A stretch of DNA of 64,000 bases from assembly GCF_017566145.1 (NCBI RefSeq), contig NZ_JABFCL010000007.1:62001-126000 (forward strand), in the 5' to 3' direction. This document shows positions 15,369 to 24,567 of the stretch, in pieces. Origin of the DNA: Bittarella massiliensis (ex Durand et al. 2017) (GTDB lineage: Bacteria > Bacillota > Clostridia > Oscillospirales > Ruminococcaceae). Below the pieces are notes generated by a model. The model saw only the letters and a program-made list of their open reading frames with translations. It did no database searches and was not told the DNA's origin. The position numbers and the translations under genes were made by a program. Position 1 is the first letter of the stretch, and the number at the start of each line of letters is the position of its first letter.

Positions 15369-17456
15369 ATGAAAAACTATCGACCGGAGCAGATCAAAAA
15401 CGTCGCTGTACTGGGCCACGGCAATGCGGGCAAGACCACCCTGGTGGAGGCTTTGCTGTGGAAGGCCGGCGCCAGCGACCGGCTGGGCCGGGTGGACGAC
15501 GGCACCTCCTTAAGCGACTATTCCGACGAGGAGCAAAGCCGCAAGACCTCGGTCTTTTCATCGGTTTTGCCCTTCTCCTGCGCCGTGGGGGAGGAGGAGT
15601 ACAAGTTCAACCTCATCGACGCCCCGGGCCTCTTTGACTACGAGATGGGCCAGTACGAGGCGCTGATGGCCTGTGAGAGCGTCCTCATCGCCGTGTCCGG
15701 CAAATCCGGTGTCTCGGTGGGCACCGAGAAGGCCTACAAGATGGCGGTGAAAAACCAGAAATCCAGCATCTTCTTTGTCTCCAAGATGGACCGCCCCCAC
15801 GCCGATTTCTACAAGGTGCTCGAGGAGCTCAAGACCCACTTCGGCCCATCGGTCTGCCCGGTGGTGGTCCCCTACAAGGACGGCGAGAAAAACGGCTACA
15901 TCGACCTGATCTCCGGTCAGGCCTACCAGTACGACGACAAGGGCGTCCCCTCCAAGGTGCCCATGCCCGACCTGGAACACCGGATCGACGGCCTGCGGGA
16001 GGCCATGAGCGAGGCGGTGGCCGAGGCTGACGAGGAGCTGTTTGAGAAGTTCTTCTCCGGCGAGGAGTTCACCGAAAAGGAGCTGATTCGCGGCATCAAA
16101 AAGGGAGTTAAGTCCGGCAGCATCACCCCGGTGGTCTGCGGTAGCGCCCTGATGATGGAGGGGATCGACCTGACCCTCGGGATGATGGCCGAACTGCTCC
16201 CCACCGCGGCCGACGCGGCCCCCACCGCGGCCGAGACCGAGGCGGGGGAACTGGCCGAACTGCCCTGCGACCCCGCCGGCGATCTGGCAGCTCTGGTCTT
16301 TAAAACGGTCAACGACCCCTTTGTTGGGCGGCTCTCCTTTGTCAAGGTGTTCAGCGGCACCCTGCTGCCCGAGACAAAGCTCTACAACGCCACCCAGCAG
16401 AAGGCGGAGAAGATGGGCAAGATGGTGTCCCTCTTCGGCAAAAAGCAGAGCGAGATCAAGGCCATTGCCGCCGGGGACATCGGCGCGGTGACCAAGCTTT
16501 CAGGGGTGCTCACCGGCGACACCCTCTGCGCCGAGGGCAAGGTCTACAAACTCGACCGGCCCGCCTTCCCCGAACCCACCCTCTCAATGGCGGTACACCC
16601 CCTCGACAAGGGGGATGAGTCGAAGATCGGCCAGGGCATCCTCCGCCTCTGCGAGGAGGATCCGACCCTCCACTTTGCCACCAACCGGGAGACCAAGGAG
16701 CAGGTGCTCACCGGCCTGGGCGAACAGCACCTGGACGTGGTGATTGCCCGCCTGAAGGCCCGCTACGGGGTGGATGCCAAGCTGGAGGTGCCGATGGTCG
16801 CCTACCGCGAGCGGATCAACAAAAAGGTCAAGGTAGAGGGCAAATACAAAAAGCAGACCGGCGGCCACGGCCAGTACGGCCACGTCTGGGTCGAGTTTGA
16901 GCCCTGCGACAGCGAAGAGCTGGTCTTTGAGGAGAACGTCTTTGGCGGCGCAGTGCCCAGAAACTACTTCCCCGCCGTGGAAAAGGGGTTGCAGGAGGCC
17001 GTTCGCCACGGCGTCATCGCCGGCTACCCGGTGGTGGGCCTCAAGGCCACCCTTCTCGACGGTTCCTACCACCCGGTGGACTCCTCTGAGCTGGCCTTTA
17101 AGACCGCCGCCTCCCTGGCCTACAAAGAGGGGATGAAGCAGGGCGCGCCCTCCCTGCTGGAGCCCATCGGCACCCTCAAGGCATACCTGCCCGAGAGTTA
17201 TACCGGCGACATCATGGGTGAGATCAACAAGCGGCGCGGCCGGGTACTGGGCATGAACCCGGCGGAGGACGGCCTGCAGGAGATCGTGGCCGACGTGCCC
17301 ATGGCCCAGATGGCCGACTTCTCCACCGTCATGCGCTCCATGACCCAGGGCCGGGGCAGCTTTACCTATGCCTTTGCCCGCTATGAGCCCCTTCCCCCCC
17401 AGCTGGAGGAGAAGGTGGTGGAAGAGGCCAAAAAGTTCTTCCAAAAGGGAGAGTAG
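15369..17456 (+). CDS. Elongation factor G-like GTPase
   Basis: A 695-residue translational GTPase of the EF-G-like (FusA2-type) group. The P-loop GHGNAGKTT is at 16-24, DAPG is the G3 motif, SKMD replaces the usual NKxD in G4, and VVCGSAL resembles G5. Domains III-V follow, with GGHGQYGHV and a domain V ending in RGRVLGM...FSTVMRSMTQGRGSF. The housekeeping EF-G is normally next to rpsL/rpsG/tuf, and none of those genes is near, so this is the accessory paralogue of uncertain role. The start is ATG 15369 with GGAGGGAAG. Confidence 0.88.
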   Translation: MKNYRPEQIKNVAVLGHGNAGKTTLVEALLWKAGASDRLGRVDDGTSLSDYSDEEQSRKTSVFSSVLPFSCAVGEEEYKFNLIDAPGLFDYEMGQYEALMACESVLIAVSGKSGVSVGTEKAYKMAVKNQKSSIFFVSKMDRPHADFYKVLEELKTHFGPSVCPVVVPYKDGEKNGYIDLISGQAYQYDDKGVPSKVPMPDLEHRIDGLREAMSEAVAEADEELFEKFFSGEEFTEKELIRGIKKGVKSGSITPVVCGSALMMEGIDLTLGMMAELLPTAADAAPTAAETEAGELAELPCDPAGDLAALVFKTVNDPFVGRLSFVKVFSGTLLPETKLYNATQQKAEKMGKMVSLFGKKQSEIKAIAAGDIGAVTKLSGVLTGDTLCAEGKVYKLDRPAFPEPTLSMAVHPLDKGDESKIGQGILRLCEEDPTLHFATNRETKEQVLTGLGEQHLDVVIARLKARYGVDAKLEVPMVAYRERINKKVKVEGKYKKQTGGHGQYGHVWVEFEPCDSEELVFEENVFGGAVPRNYFPAVEKGLQEAVRHGVIAGYPVVGLKATLLDGSYHPVDSSELAFKTAASLAYKEGMKQGAPSLLEPIGTLKAYLPESYTGDIMGEINKRRGRVLGMNPAEDGLQEIVADVPMAQMADFSTVMRSMTQGRGSFTYAFARYEPLPPQLEEKVVEEAKKFFQKGE

Positions 17457-17487
17457 CCGCGTATATGGCCTCGGCTTAGACCGTTTT

Positions 17488-17526
17488 AAGAGAGAGCAGC
17501 CCAGCTGTGCCGGGCTGCTCTCTCTT
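17488..17526 (+). terminator. Terminator after EF-G-like gene
   Basis: Arms AGAGAGAGCAGCCC and GGGCTGCTCTCTCT around a 9-base loop. Confidence 0.75.
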
Positions 17527-17666
17527 CACATTGCAATCAATCTGCAAAAACAGGCAGATGTCGCCAGCTGCGGGGGAAGGGGGCGCGCTGTATTCAGGAG
17601 AGCCGAAGTCGCCATCGGGGCCGTCCCCCTCCTTTCGCCGGTTGCGGGCGGGCCGGACGGATGTCC

Positions 17667-17694
17667 TTGTAAATGGCCGGTTTCACGCTATACT
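17667..17694 (+). promoter_or_regulatory. Promoter of the nucleoside hydrolase pair
   Basis: TTGTAA (17667-17672), 16-base spacer, TATACT (17689-17694). Confidence 0.6.
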
Positions 17695-17741
17695 AAGAGG
17701 CAAGAGACACCCCCACGCCAACACGAGAAGGAGGGATTCCC

Positions 17742-18728
17742 GTGGACAAAAGGAAGGTTATTCTCGACGTAGACACCGGGTCCGACGACGCCATCGCCCT
17801 CATCTGCGCCATGGCCAACCCCGCGTTTGAGGTGTTGGGCATCACCACCGTCAACGGCAACCGGGCGGTTCCCATCACCACCGAGAACACCCTGCGCATC
17901 AGCGAACTGATGGGAGGCAAGGTGCCGGTCTACCGGGGCTGCGCCCTGCCCTGGGTCAGTGTGATGATGGGGCTGCGCCCCTACATCCCCCAGTACGAGC
18001 CAGCCGACCCGGCCTATGCCGGCATTCACCGCACCTATATCGAGCAGTGTCCCCCCGCCACCATCCACGAGGAGGAGACTCCGGCGGTGGTTTGGCTGAT
18101 TCAGACCCTGATGGCCGCCGAGGATGGGGAGATCACCCTTATCCCCTTGGGGCCGATGACCAACATCGCTTACGCCCTGCGCATCGAGCCCCGCATCGCC
18201 CCCAAGATTAAGGAGATCGTCTACATGGGCGGCGGCTACAAAATCGGCAACGAGACGGCTGCCGCCGAGTTCAACGTCTGGGTCGACCCCGAGTCGCTGC
18301 AGGCGGTGCTGGACGAAAATATCCCCTTCACCTTCATCCCCCTGGACGCCACCCACCAGGCCTACCTCACCGAGGAGGACGCCCAGCGGCTGCGGCGCAT
18401 CGGCACCCGTCCCGCCCAGGTGGCGGCCGACCTGGTGAGCCAGCGCATCCGCGGGTACAGCACCTGGCAGAAGGTGGCCGAGGAGCCGGCTGCCCCCATC
18501 CACGACCCCCTCTGTATCGCCTACCTGGTGGACCCCGCCGTCATCACCGAGCTGATCCCCGCCCACTGCGAGGTGGACTGCGGCCGGGGCGCGGCTTATG
18601 GGCAGACCATCTTCGACATCAAAAATGGGCGGATGGGGGCCAAAGCGCCCAACTGCAAGGTGGCCCTGGGGGCCGACCGCGTCCGCTTTGCACAAATTTT
18701 GGAAGAACTGTTGGAGCACACCCGCTGA
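17742..18728 (+). CDS. Nucleoside hydrolase (IunH family), copy 1
   Basis: A 328-residue nucleoside hydrolase that splits ribonucleosides into base and ribose for salvage. The Ca2+/ribose-binding signature DVDTGSDDAIAL is at 9-20, with later motifs GITTVNGN, IPLGPMTNIAYAL and the C-terminal HDPLCIAYLVDP, whose Asp completes the metal site. The start is GTG 17742 with GAAGGAGG. The next gene is a close tandem paralogue. D-ribose pyranase (RbsD) elsewhere in this window would handle released ribose, a plausible metabolic link. Confidence 0.9.
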   Translation: MDKRKVILDVDTGSDDAIALICAMANPAFEVLGITTVNGNRAVPITTENTLRISELMGGKVPVYRGCALPWVSVMMGLRPYIPQYEPADPAYAGIHRTYIEQCPPATIHEEETPAVVWLIQTLMAAEDGEITLIPLGPMTNIAYALRIEPRIAPKIKEIVYMGGGYKIGNETAAAEFNVWVDPESLQAVLDENIPFTFIPLDATHQAYLTEEDAQRLRRIGTRPAQVAADLVSQRIRGYSTWQKVAEEPAAPIHDPLCIAYLVDPAVITELIPAHCEVDCGRGAAYGQTIFDIKNGRMGAKAPNCKVALGADRVRFAQILEELLEHTR

Positions 18729-18795
18729 ACTCCCGCGCGGATCTGTTGGCCGCGCAGAAAGAATAGAAATCAAAACAAAAAAGGAGAGATGAACT

Positions 18796-19785
18796 GTGGA
18801 AAAGAGAAAGGTCATTATGGATGTAGACACCGGCTCGGACGACGCCATCGCCCTGGTGGTGGCCATGGCCAACCCCGCGTTTGAGGTGCTGGGCATCACC
18901 ACCGTCAACGGCAACCGGGCGGTTCCCATCACCACCGAAAACAGCCTGCGCATCAGCGAGCTGATGGGGGGCAAGGTGCCGGTCTTCCAGGGCTGCGCCC
19001 TGCCCTGGACTTCCTGCATGCTGGGGCTGCGCAAGAACTACCCCCAGTACAAGGCGCCGGAAGAGGCCCTCTACAAGAACATCCACGGCACCTACATCGA
19101 CCAGTGCCCCCCCGCCACCATCAAGGCCCAGCCCCAGAACGCCGTCAGCTGGTTGGTGGACACCCTGATGGCCGCTGAGGATGGAGAGATCACCCTGATC
19201 CCCCTCGGCCCCCTGACCAACATCGCCCACGCCGTGCGCATCGAGCCCCGCATCATCCCCAAAATTAAGGAGATCGTCTACATGGGTGGCGGTTTCCGGG
19301 TGGGCAACAAGTCGGCCCTGGCCGAGTTCAACGTCTGGCTTGACCCCGAGGCCGCCCAGGCGGTGGTCGATGCGAACATTCCCTTCACCTTCGTCACCCT
19401 GGACGCCACCCACCAAGCCTACCTGAACATGGAGGACGTGGCCCGCATCCGCGCCATCGGCACCAAGCCGGCCGAGGTGGTGGCCTCCCTCTGCGAGCAG
19501 CGCATCAAGGGGTACAGCACCTGGCAGAAGGTGGCCGAGGAGCCGGCAGCCCCCATCCACGACCCCCTCTGTGTGGCCTACCTGGTGGATCCCACCGTCA
19601 TCACCGAGCTGGTGGACGCCCCCTGCGAGGTGGACTGTGGCCGCGGCAGCGCCTACGGCGTGACCATGTTCGACATCAAAAACGGCCGGATGGAGGCCAA
19701 GGAACCCAACTGCAAGGTGGCCCTGTCCGCCGACCGGCAGAAGTATGTAGACATCCTCTGCCAGCTGTTGGAATACACCAAGTAG
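18796..19785 (+). CDS. Nucleoside hydrolase (IunH family), copy 2
   Basis: A 329-residue tandem paralogue of the preceding gene, 67 bases downstream, with long identical stretches (GITTVNGNRAVPITTEN, RISELMGGKVPV, GYSTWQKVAEEPAAPIHDPL). The signature DVDTGSDDAIAL and C-terminal HDPLCVAYLVDP are intact, so both copies look active. Differences concentrate at about 60-95, near where substrate-contacting loops lie in this family, which suggests split base specificity. GTG start with AAGGAGAG. A recent duplication followed by divergence is the simplest origin. Confidence 0.9.
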   Translation: MEKRKVIMDVDTGSDDAIALVVAMANPAFEVLGITTVNGNRAVPITTENSLRISELMGGKVPVFQGCALPWTSCMLGLRKNYPQYKAPEEALYKNIHGTYIDQCPPATIKAQPQNAVSWLVDTLMAAEDGEITLIPLGPLTNIAHAVRIEPRIIPKIKEIVYMGGGFRVGNKSALAEFNVWLDPEAAQAVVDANIPFTFVTLDATHQAYLNMEDVARIRAIGTKPAEVVASLCEQRIKGYSTWQKVAEEPAAPIHDPLCVAYLVDPTVITELVDAPCEVDCGRGSAYGVTMFDIKNGRMEAKEPNCKVALSADRQKYVDILCQLLEYTK

Positions 19786-19802
19786 TTAGAGCGACCTGCG
19801 AG

Positions 19803-19840
19803 AAAAGGGCCGCCCCGCCTGCCGCTGGGGCGGCCCTTTT
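19803..19840 (+). terminator. Terminator after nucleoside hydrolase pair
   Basis: Fourteen-base arms AAAAGGGCCGCCCC and GGGGCGGCCCTTTT. Confidence 0.88.
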
Positions 19841-19993
19841 GCGTCCCCTTCCAAAAAGGCAGGGGCGAATTTGTGAAAAATCACCCTCTCCCAGGGCCGG
19901 TTCCCCCCTTTTTTTGAAAAACCGTTTTTGCTATACTTGTTGTAAACGCTGATACACAGCGCCGGCAGGGCCGGCAGAGAGAGGGGGTTCCCG

Positions 19994-20713
19994 TTGGACA
20001 GCAGAGAATTGGAGAGGCTTTTGGCCACCTGTCCCCAATCGGTGAAAAATCGGATGGAGCGCTGCCACTACGCCCAGGGAGAGTACATCATTCGCGCGGG
20101 CGAGACGGCCCGCTGGGTCTACCTTTTGGCCAAGGGGCGCATACGGGTGTTTTACTACACCGGGGGCGGCGACCTGGTCATCAACTACCTGGGGCACAAA
20201 AACCGCACCATCTTCGGCGAGTCCGAGGTGCTGCAGGAACTGCCCACCATCTTTTACAATGTTCAGGCCGAGACCGACTGCGATACCCTGCGCCTCTCGA
20301 AGGACGACTTCTGGTACTGGTTGGAGAGAGACCACGCCTTTTGCATCTATCTCATCCGCTGGCAAAACCGCCGCAGCAGCGACGCCTCCCGCTTCGGGGT
20401 GATGGCGGCCCTGCTCCCCCTGCGGGTGCGCACTGCCGTCCTCATTCAGGAAAATCTGGCCCACGACGGCCGGGTGAAGATCGACAAGACCACCCTGGCA
20501 GGGCTGCTGGCCACCAGCATGCGCAGCACCAACCGCATCGTCAAGACTCTGCGGGAAGAGGGGGTTTTGGCAGTGGACGGCGAGAACCTGCGGGTCCTGG
20601 ATCCGGAGGCGCTGCAGGCCATTGTCGACATCCGGGCCGACTTTGAACCCGATCAGGATTACACCGTCGGCCCCGATCCCGACGGGCTGGACGATGAGGG
20701 CCTGTCATATTGA
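19994..20713 (+). CDS. Crp/Fnr family transcriptional regulator
   Basis: A 239-residue regulator with an N-terminal cyclic-nucleotide-binding-type beta barrel (about 10-130; RAGETARWVYLLAKGRIRVF) and a C-terminal winged helix (about 155-205; KTTLAGLLATSMRSTNRIVK). The classic cAMP-contacting FGE-A-L-R pattern is only partly present (IFGESEVL), so the ligand is unclear, and there is no Fnr-type four-cysteine cluster. It starts at TTG 19994 with GAGAGGGGG upstream. A TATACT lies at 19932-19937, but no convincing -35 box is spaced with it. It is followed by a terminator. Confidence 0.85.
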   Translation: MDSRELERLLATCPQSVKNRMERCHYAQGEYIIRAGETARWVYLLAKGRIRVFYYTGGGDLVINYLGHKNRTIFGESEVLQELPTIFYNVQAETDCDTLRLSKDDFWYWLERDHAFCIYLIRWQNRRSSDASRFGVMAALLPLRVRTAVLIQENLAHDGRVKIDKTTLAGLLATSMRSTNRIVKTLREEGVLAVDGENLRVLDPEALQAIVDIRADFEPDQDYTVGPDPDGLDDEGLSY

Positions 20714-20721
20714 AAGAAGGA

Positions 20722-20764
20722 GCCGAGCGCGGGAGAGAGAATTCCTCCTCCGCGCTCCTTTTTT
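20722..20764 (+). terminator. Terminator after Crp/Fnr gene
   Basis: GAGCGCGG (20725-20732) pairs with CCGCGCTC (20750-20757), followed by a run of six Ts. Confidence 0.75.
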
Positions 20765-20870
20765 CTCCCACACCGCCCTCTCTGCGCTTTCCCTTGCCCG
20801 GCATACCCTCCGGGTGGCGCGCATACACTTGATAACAGAAATGAGACAGTGGGGAAGGCGGGGAACAGCG

Positions 20871-21356
20871 ATGTTCGTTTGTATGGTTAAGGCCAAAAAG
20901 CTGGCGCTGGGGGCGGGCTGTTTTGCCCTGGCCCTGCTCTGTACAGCGGGGGCGTTTCGCTACGCCGCGGACCGCAGGGAGTTGGGGGAGGCCAGGGAGA
21001 CCGCCACCCAGCAGGTGGGCTATTCCCTGGACGGCAAAACCGCCGAAAAGCGGCTGCAGTTTTTGGAGAGCGTGGGATTGCAGGTGGAACCGGAGCCCCT
21101 GGAGGTGGTGGAGGTAAAGGTGCCCTCCACCTTTGACGACACCTACACCGCCTACAACGAACTGCAAAAGCAGGCGGGGTTTGACCTGAAAAAATACGCG
21201 GGCAAGACCCTCAAGCGCTACCGCTATCAAAAGACGGCCGAGAAGGGGGTCCCGGCTGAGTATGTCCACCTCCTCCTCTATAAAAATACCATCGTCGGGG
21301 GCGACGTGACCCCCGCCGAGGCGGGAAGCGCCAGCGCCCCCCTGGTACAGAAATAG
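20871..21356 (+). CDS. DUF4830 domain protein, membrane-anchored
   Basis: A 161-residue protein with one N-terminal hydrophobic helix (LALGAGCFALALLCTAGAF) and an extracytoplasmic DUF4830 domain. The diagnostic stretch is FDDTYTAYNELQKQAGFDL, then YAGKTLKRYRYQ and LLLYKNTIVGGDV. The family is common in Clostridia and has no known function. The ATG at 20871 is preceded by a GGGGAA site; an upstream in-frame ATG at 20841 (MRQWGRRG) is an alternative that would add ten residues. Confidence 0.8.
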   Translation: MFVCMVKAKKLALGAGCFALALLCTAGAFRYAADRRELGEARETATQQVGYSLDGKTAEKRLQFLESVGLQVEPEPLEVVEVKVPSTFDDTYTAYNELQKQAGFDLKKYAGKTLKRYRYQKTAEKGVPAEYVHLLLYKNTIVGGDVTPAEAGSASAPLVQK

Positions 21357-21406
21357 CGGGCGTGCAGGTGGGGCGTGGGGCCGGCGGGTCGCCGCCCCCT
21401 GCTGCA

Positions 21407-21451
21407 AACGGGTGAGACAGCCGAAAAAGGCGGCTGTCCCGCCCGTTTTTT
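21407..21451 (+). terminator. Terminator after DUF4830 gene
   Basis: Nested arms GACAGCCG/CGGCTGTC with an outer ACGGG/CCCGT pair, ending in six Ts. Confidence 0.75.
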
Positions 21452-21654
21452 GCGCCCTTACGGCGAAAAACAAAAAAATTTTTAGAGAGGAGAAATGCAG
21501 TCCCAAAAAACAAATTGCCCAAAATGGAGTGTATTTTTTTGGCAAAAAGAGAGAATGGGGAGGGCGGTGCAGGATGCAGGAAATCGGCTTTCAGCCGTCG
21601 TTCCCCCGGGGAATAAAAAGGGCCCAAATGGCTTTGGGGCAGGGAAGAGGGCGG

Positions 21655-21682
21655 TTGCAAAAGGATTTGATTGTGGTATACT
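21655..21682 (+). promoter_or_regulatory. Promoter of the YitT gene
   Basis: TTGCAA (21655-21660), 16-base spacer, TATACT (21677-21682). The -10 box lies in the inverted repeat GGTAT-ACTG-ATACC (21676-21689), a possible operator. Confidence 0.65.
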
Positions 21683-21738
21683 GATACCGCAAATTCGGGG
21701 TCGCGGCAGCGACGGATCCGCAGCGGGGGGCAATTTTC

Positions 21739-22584
21739 ATGAAGAAAAAAGCGACCGATTTTTTGTTGATGACCTTTGGCACCGTCCTAGTTTCGGTGGG
21801 GACCTATTTCTTTAAATTTCCCAACCACTTCTCCTTTGGCGGGGTCAGCGGCCTCTCGGTGGTGCTGGGGCAGGTGTTCCCCTTCCTCAGTCCCGGCGCC
21901 TGGAACACCATCTTCAATCTCCTCTTTCTGGTACTGGGCTTTGTCTTTCTCGACCGGGGGTTTGGCTTCAAGACCGTCTACTGCAGCCTGCTCTTTGCCG
22001 GACTCACCCAGGGGCTCGAGTACATCTTCCCCCTGGCCGGCCCCCTGACGGACCAGAAGATGCTTGAGCTCATCTTTGCCGCGGCCCTGCCGGCGGTGGG
22101 ATCGGCCATCCTCTTCAACATCGACGCCAGCTCGGGGGGCACCGACATTCTGGCTATGATCCTGCGCAAGTTCACCCGGCTAAACATCGGCAAAGCCCTC
22201 CTTCTCAGCGACGCGGTCATCGCCCTCTCGGCCCTCTTTGTCTTTGACATTCAGACCGGGCTCTACTCCATCGTGGGCCTTGTGATGAAATCCTTCCTGG
22301 TGGACATGGTGATTGAGAACATCAACATGAAAAAGAGCTTCACCATCGTCACCACCCACCCGGAGGAGGTCTGTGAATTCATCAACAAAAACCTCCACCG
22401 GGGGGCCACTATCTGGCAGGCCAAAGGGGCCTTTACCGACAAGCCCCACTGGGTCATCCTCTCGGTGATGAGCCGGATGCAGGCGGCCGCCCTGCGCAGC
22501 TATGTCAAAAACGCCGACGCCCACGCCTTTATGCTCATCTCCAACGCCACCACCATCGTCGGCAAGGGCTTTCGGGAGATGTAG
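21739..22584 (+). CDS. YitT family membrane protein (DUF161 plus DUF2179)
   Basis: A 281-residue polytopic membrane protein. The first 195 residues contain the paired hydrophobic helices of the YitT_membrane domain (FPNHFSFGGVSGLSVVLGQ and the duplicated FNIDASSGGTDILAMIL motif). The last 85 residues form the soluble DUF2179 domain (KSFTIVTTHPEEVCEFINKN ... VKNADAHAFMLISNATTIVG). The molecular role is unknown, although the architecture is widespread in Firmicutes. The ATG at 21739 is well placed after its promoter. Confidence 0.88.
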   Translation: MKKKATDFLLMTFGTVLVSVGTYFFKFPNHFSFGGVSGLSVVLGQVFPFLSPGAWNTIFNLLFLVLGFVFLDRGFGFKTVYCSLLFAGLTQGLEYIFPLAGPLTDQKMLELIFAAALPAVGSAILFNIDASSGGTDILAMILRKFTRLNIGKALLLSDAVIALSALFVFDIQTGLYSIVGLVMKSFLVDMVIENINMKKSFTIVTTHPEEVCEFINKNLHRGATIWQAKGAFTDKPHWVILSVMSRMQAAALRSYVKNADAHAFMLISNATTIVGKGFREM

Positions 22585-22598
22585 AGCCGTCTTTCACC

Positions 22599-22644
22599 AA
22601 AAAAATCCCGCCCCCCTGACAACCAGGAGGGCGGGATTTTTTTT
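22599..22644. terminator. Bidirectional terminator, YitT / ABC exporter
   Basis: AAAAAAATCCCGCCC and GGGCGGGATTTTTTT arms between convergent genes. Confidence 0.88.
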
Positions 22645-22651
22645 GACAGTG

Positions 22652-24370
22652 CTATTCGGCGAACTGGGAGTTGTAGAGTTCGGCGTAGATGCCGCCCTGT
22701 TCCAACAGCCGGTGGTGGTCGCCCTGCTCGGCGATCCCCTCGGGGGTGAGGACCACGATCTCGTCGGCGCTTTTGATGGTGGAGAGCCGGTGGGCCACCA
22801 CCAGGGTGGTCCGCCCTTGGGACAGCTCGCCCAGCGACTCCTGAATCAGGTGTTCGGTGGCGTTGTCCAGGGCAGAGGTGGCCTCGTCCAGGATGAGGAT
22901 GGGCGGGTTTTTCAAAAAGACCCGGGCGATGGAAATGCGCTGTTTCTGCCCGCCCGAGAGGCGGACCCCCCGCTCCCCCACATAGGTGTCGTAGCCATCG
23001 TCCAGGGAGAGGATGAAGTCGTGCAGGTTGGCCCGCTTGGCGGCCTCCACGATCTCCTCATCGGTGGCCCCCAACTTGCCGTAGGCGATGTTGTCGCGGA
23101 TGGTGCCGGTGAAGAGGAAGATGTCCTGCTGCACAATGCCGATGTGTTCGCGCAGCGAGTGGCGGGTGTACTGGCGGATGTCCCGCCCGCCGATCCGGAT
23201 CGCGCCGTCGTCCAGTTCGTAAAAGCGGGGCAGCAGGTGGCAGAGGGTGGTCTTGCCGCCGCCCGAGGGGCCCACCAGGGCCAGGGTTTTGCCGCTGCCG
23301 ATGTGCAGGTCGATGTCCCGCAGAATCTGGGTGTTGTTGTCGTAGGAGAAGCGCACCCCCTCAAAGGCGATGTCTCCCCGGGCCTCACTGTCGCCCATGG
23401 GGACGGCGCCGGGGTCGTCTTTCTCCTCAGGCTGATCCATGATCTCGCAAAAGCGCTTGAAGCCGGTGATCCCCTCCTGAAACTGCTCGACAAAGGCCAG
23501 CAGCCGGCGGATGGGGTTTAAAAACATCGACACGTAGAGCAGGTAGGCCACAAAGTCCCCCACGGTGATGGCCCCGGCAAAGAGGAAACAGGCCGCGGCG
23601 ATCAAAACGGTGAAGTTGAGGGCGTCGGTGAAGAAGTTGGTGCTGGCCGAGAACTGGCCCATCACCTTGTAGGCGTCGGAGCGGGCCTCCACAAACTCCC
23701 CGTTGCGGTGCTCAAATTTGCGAATCTCCCCCTCCTTGTTGGTGAAGGCCTTGGCCACCCGGATGCCGGAGATGCTGTTTTCCAGCTCGGCGTTGACCTC
23801 GCCGGTCTTTTCCCGGGTGACGCGAAAGGCGTGGTTCATCCGGGTGCGGAGTTTGGCCACCAGAAAGACGCCGACGGGCAGCAGGGCAAAGACGATGAGG
23901 GTCAGGGGGACGTTGATGCCGCAGAGGATGATGAAGGAGCCCAGCAGCATGATCAGGGAGATGAACAGGTCCTCCGGCCCGTGGTGGGCCAGCTCGGTCA
24001 CCTCCATCAAATCGTTGAGGATGCGGGACATGATGACGCCGGTCTTGTTCTCGTCAAAGTAAGAAAAGGGCAGTTTTTGCAGGTGGGTGAAGACATCCCT
24101 TCTCATGTGGGCCTGAATGCGAACCCCCATCACGTGGCCGTAGTACTGGATGAAGTAGTTGAGCCCGGCCTTGAGCAGGTAGATGCCCAGCAGCACCGAG
24201 GCCCAGACGATGATCAGCCGCAGGTTTTTGTTGGGCACGTAGTCCTGGATGATGCTGCGGGTGATCATGGGGTAGAAGAGGTCGCAGACCGCCACCACCA
24301 GGGCGCAGAACATGTCCGCAAAAAAGAGCTTTTTTTGCGGCTTGTAATAGCCGATGAATTTCTTTAACAT
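22652..24370 (-). CDS. ABC exporter, fused membrane and ATPase domains
   Basis: A 572-residue half-transporter that would act as a homodimer. The N-terminal 300 residues contain six predicted membrane helices of the type-I exporter fold. The C-terminal ATPase has Walker A GPSGGGKTTL, the Q-loop in IGIVQQDIFLF, signature LSGGQKQR, Walker B ILILDEATSALD and the H-loop in VVAHRLST. It is an MsbA/multidrug-like exporter of unknown cargo, transcribed alone from a good promoter on the minus strand. The start codon follows GAGGAG. Confidence 0.9.
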   Translation of the reverse strand: MLKKFIGYYKPQKKLFFADMFCALVVAVCDLFYPMITRSIIQDYVPNKNLRLIIVWASVLLGIYLLKAGLNYFIQYYGHVMGVRIQAHMRRDVFTHLQKLPFSYFDENKTGVIMSRILNDLMEVTELAHHGPEDLFISLIMLLGSFIILCGINVPLTLIVFALLPVGVFLVAKLRTRMNHAFRVTREKTGEVNAELENSISGIRVAKAFTNKEGEIRKFEHRNGEFVEARSDAYKVMGQFSASTNFFTDALNFTVLIAAACFLFAGAITVGDFVAYLLYVSMFLNPIRRLLAFVEQFQEGITGFKRFCEIMDQPEEKDDPGAVPMGDSEARGDIAFEGVRFSYDNNTQILRDIDLHIGSGKTLALVGPSGGGKTTLCHLLPRFYELDDGAIRIGGRDIRQYTRHSLREHIGIVQQDIFLFTGTIRDNIAYGKLGATDEEIVEAAKRANLHDFILSLDDGYDTYVGERGVRLSGGQKQRISIARVFLKNPPILILDEATSALDNATEHLIQESLGELSQGRTTLVVAHRLSTIKSADEIVVLTPEGIAEQGDHHRLLEQGGIYAELYNSQFAE

Positions 24371-24408
24371 CTTGGCACTCCTCTTTTTAAAATGTCAATA
24401 CAAAATCC

Positions 24409-24437
24409 ATTATAAAAGCCGGCGTTGAGAAAAGCAA
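24409..24437 (-). promoter_or_regulatory. Promoter of the ABC exporter gene
   Basis: On the minus strand, TTGCTT, 17-base spacer and a perfect TATAAT (complement of 24409-24414). Confidence 0.65.
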
Positions 24438-24516
24438 CCGCTCCCGCGAGAACCGGCGATATGCCCCCGGATCCCCGCTTTTTTCTGTGCCTTTTGCCGG
24501 TGTGGGAAAGACAGGA

Positions 24517-24549
24517 AGAGACCCGGCGCAAATTTTGCGCCGGGTCTCT
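24517..24549 (-). terminator. Terminator-like hairpin after anti-sigma gene
   Basis: Thirteen-base arms AGAGACCCGGCGC and GCGCCGGGTCTCT, extended by AAA/TTT, downstream of the minus-strand membrane protein gene. The following T tract is poor. Confidence 0.65.
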
Positions 24550-24567
24550 CGGGGTGCCGGTGTACGG

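Larger units (their letters stand above)
21357..21738 (+). other. Intergenic region before YitT gene
   Basis: These 382 bases hold a terminator near the left end (21407-21451) and a promoter near the right end (21655-21682). Between them is an AT-rich stretch with short open frames but no ribosome-binding site or recognisable product. Confidence 0.55.

Noticed and set aside
15369..17456. Tetracycline-resistance ribosomal protection protein
   Set aside because: The sequence follows the EF-G-like accessory group (GHGNAGKTT, SKMD, GGHGQYGHV); it lacks TetM/TetO features I know and has no mobile-element context.
22502..23521. A 339-codon plus-strand frame overlapping the YitT end and the ABC exporter
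   Set aside because: It runs antisense through the ABC ATPase and has no start signals. Its composition is that of a shadow frame.
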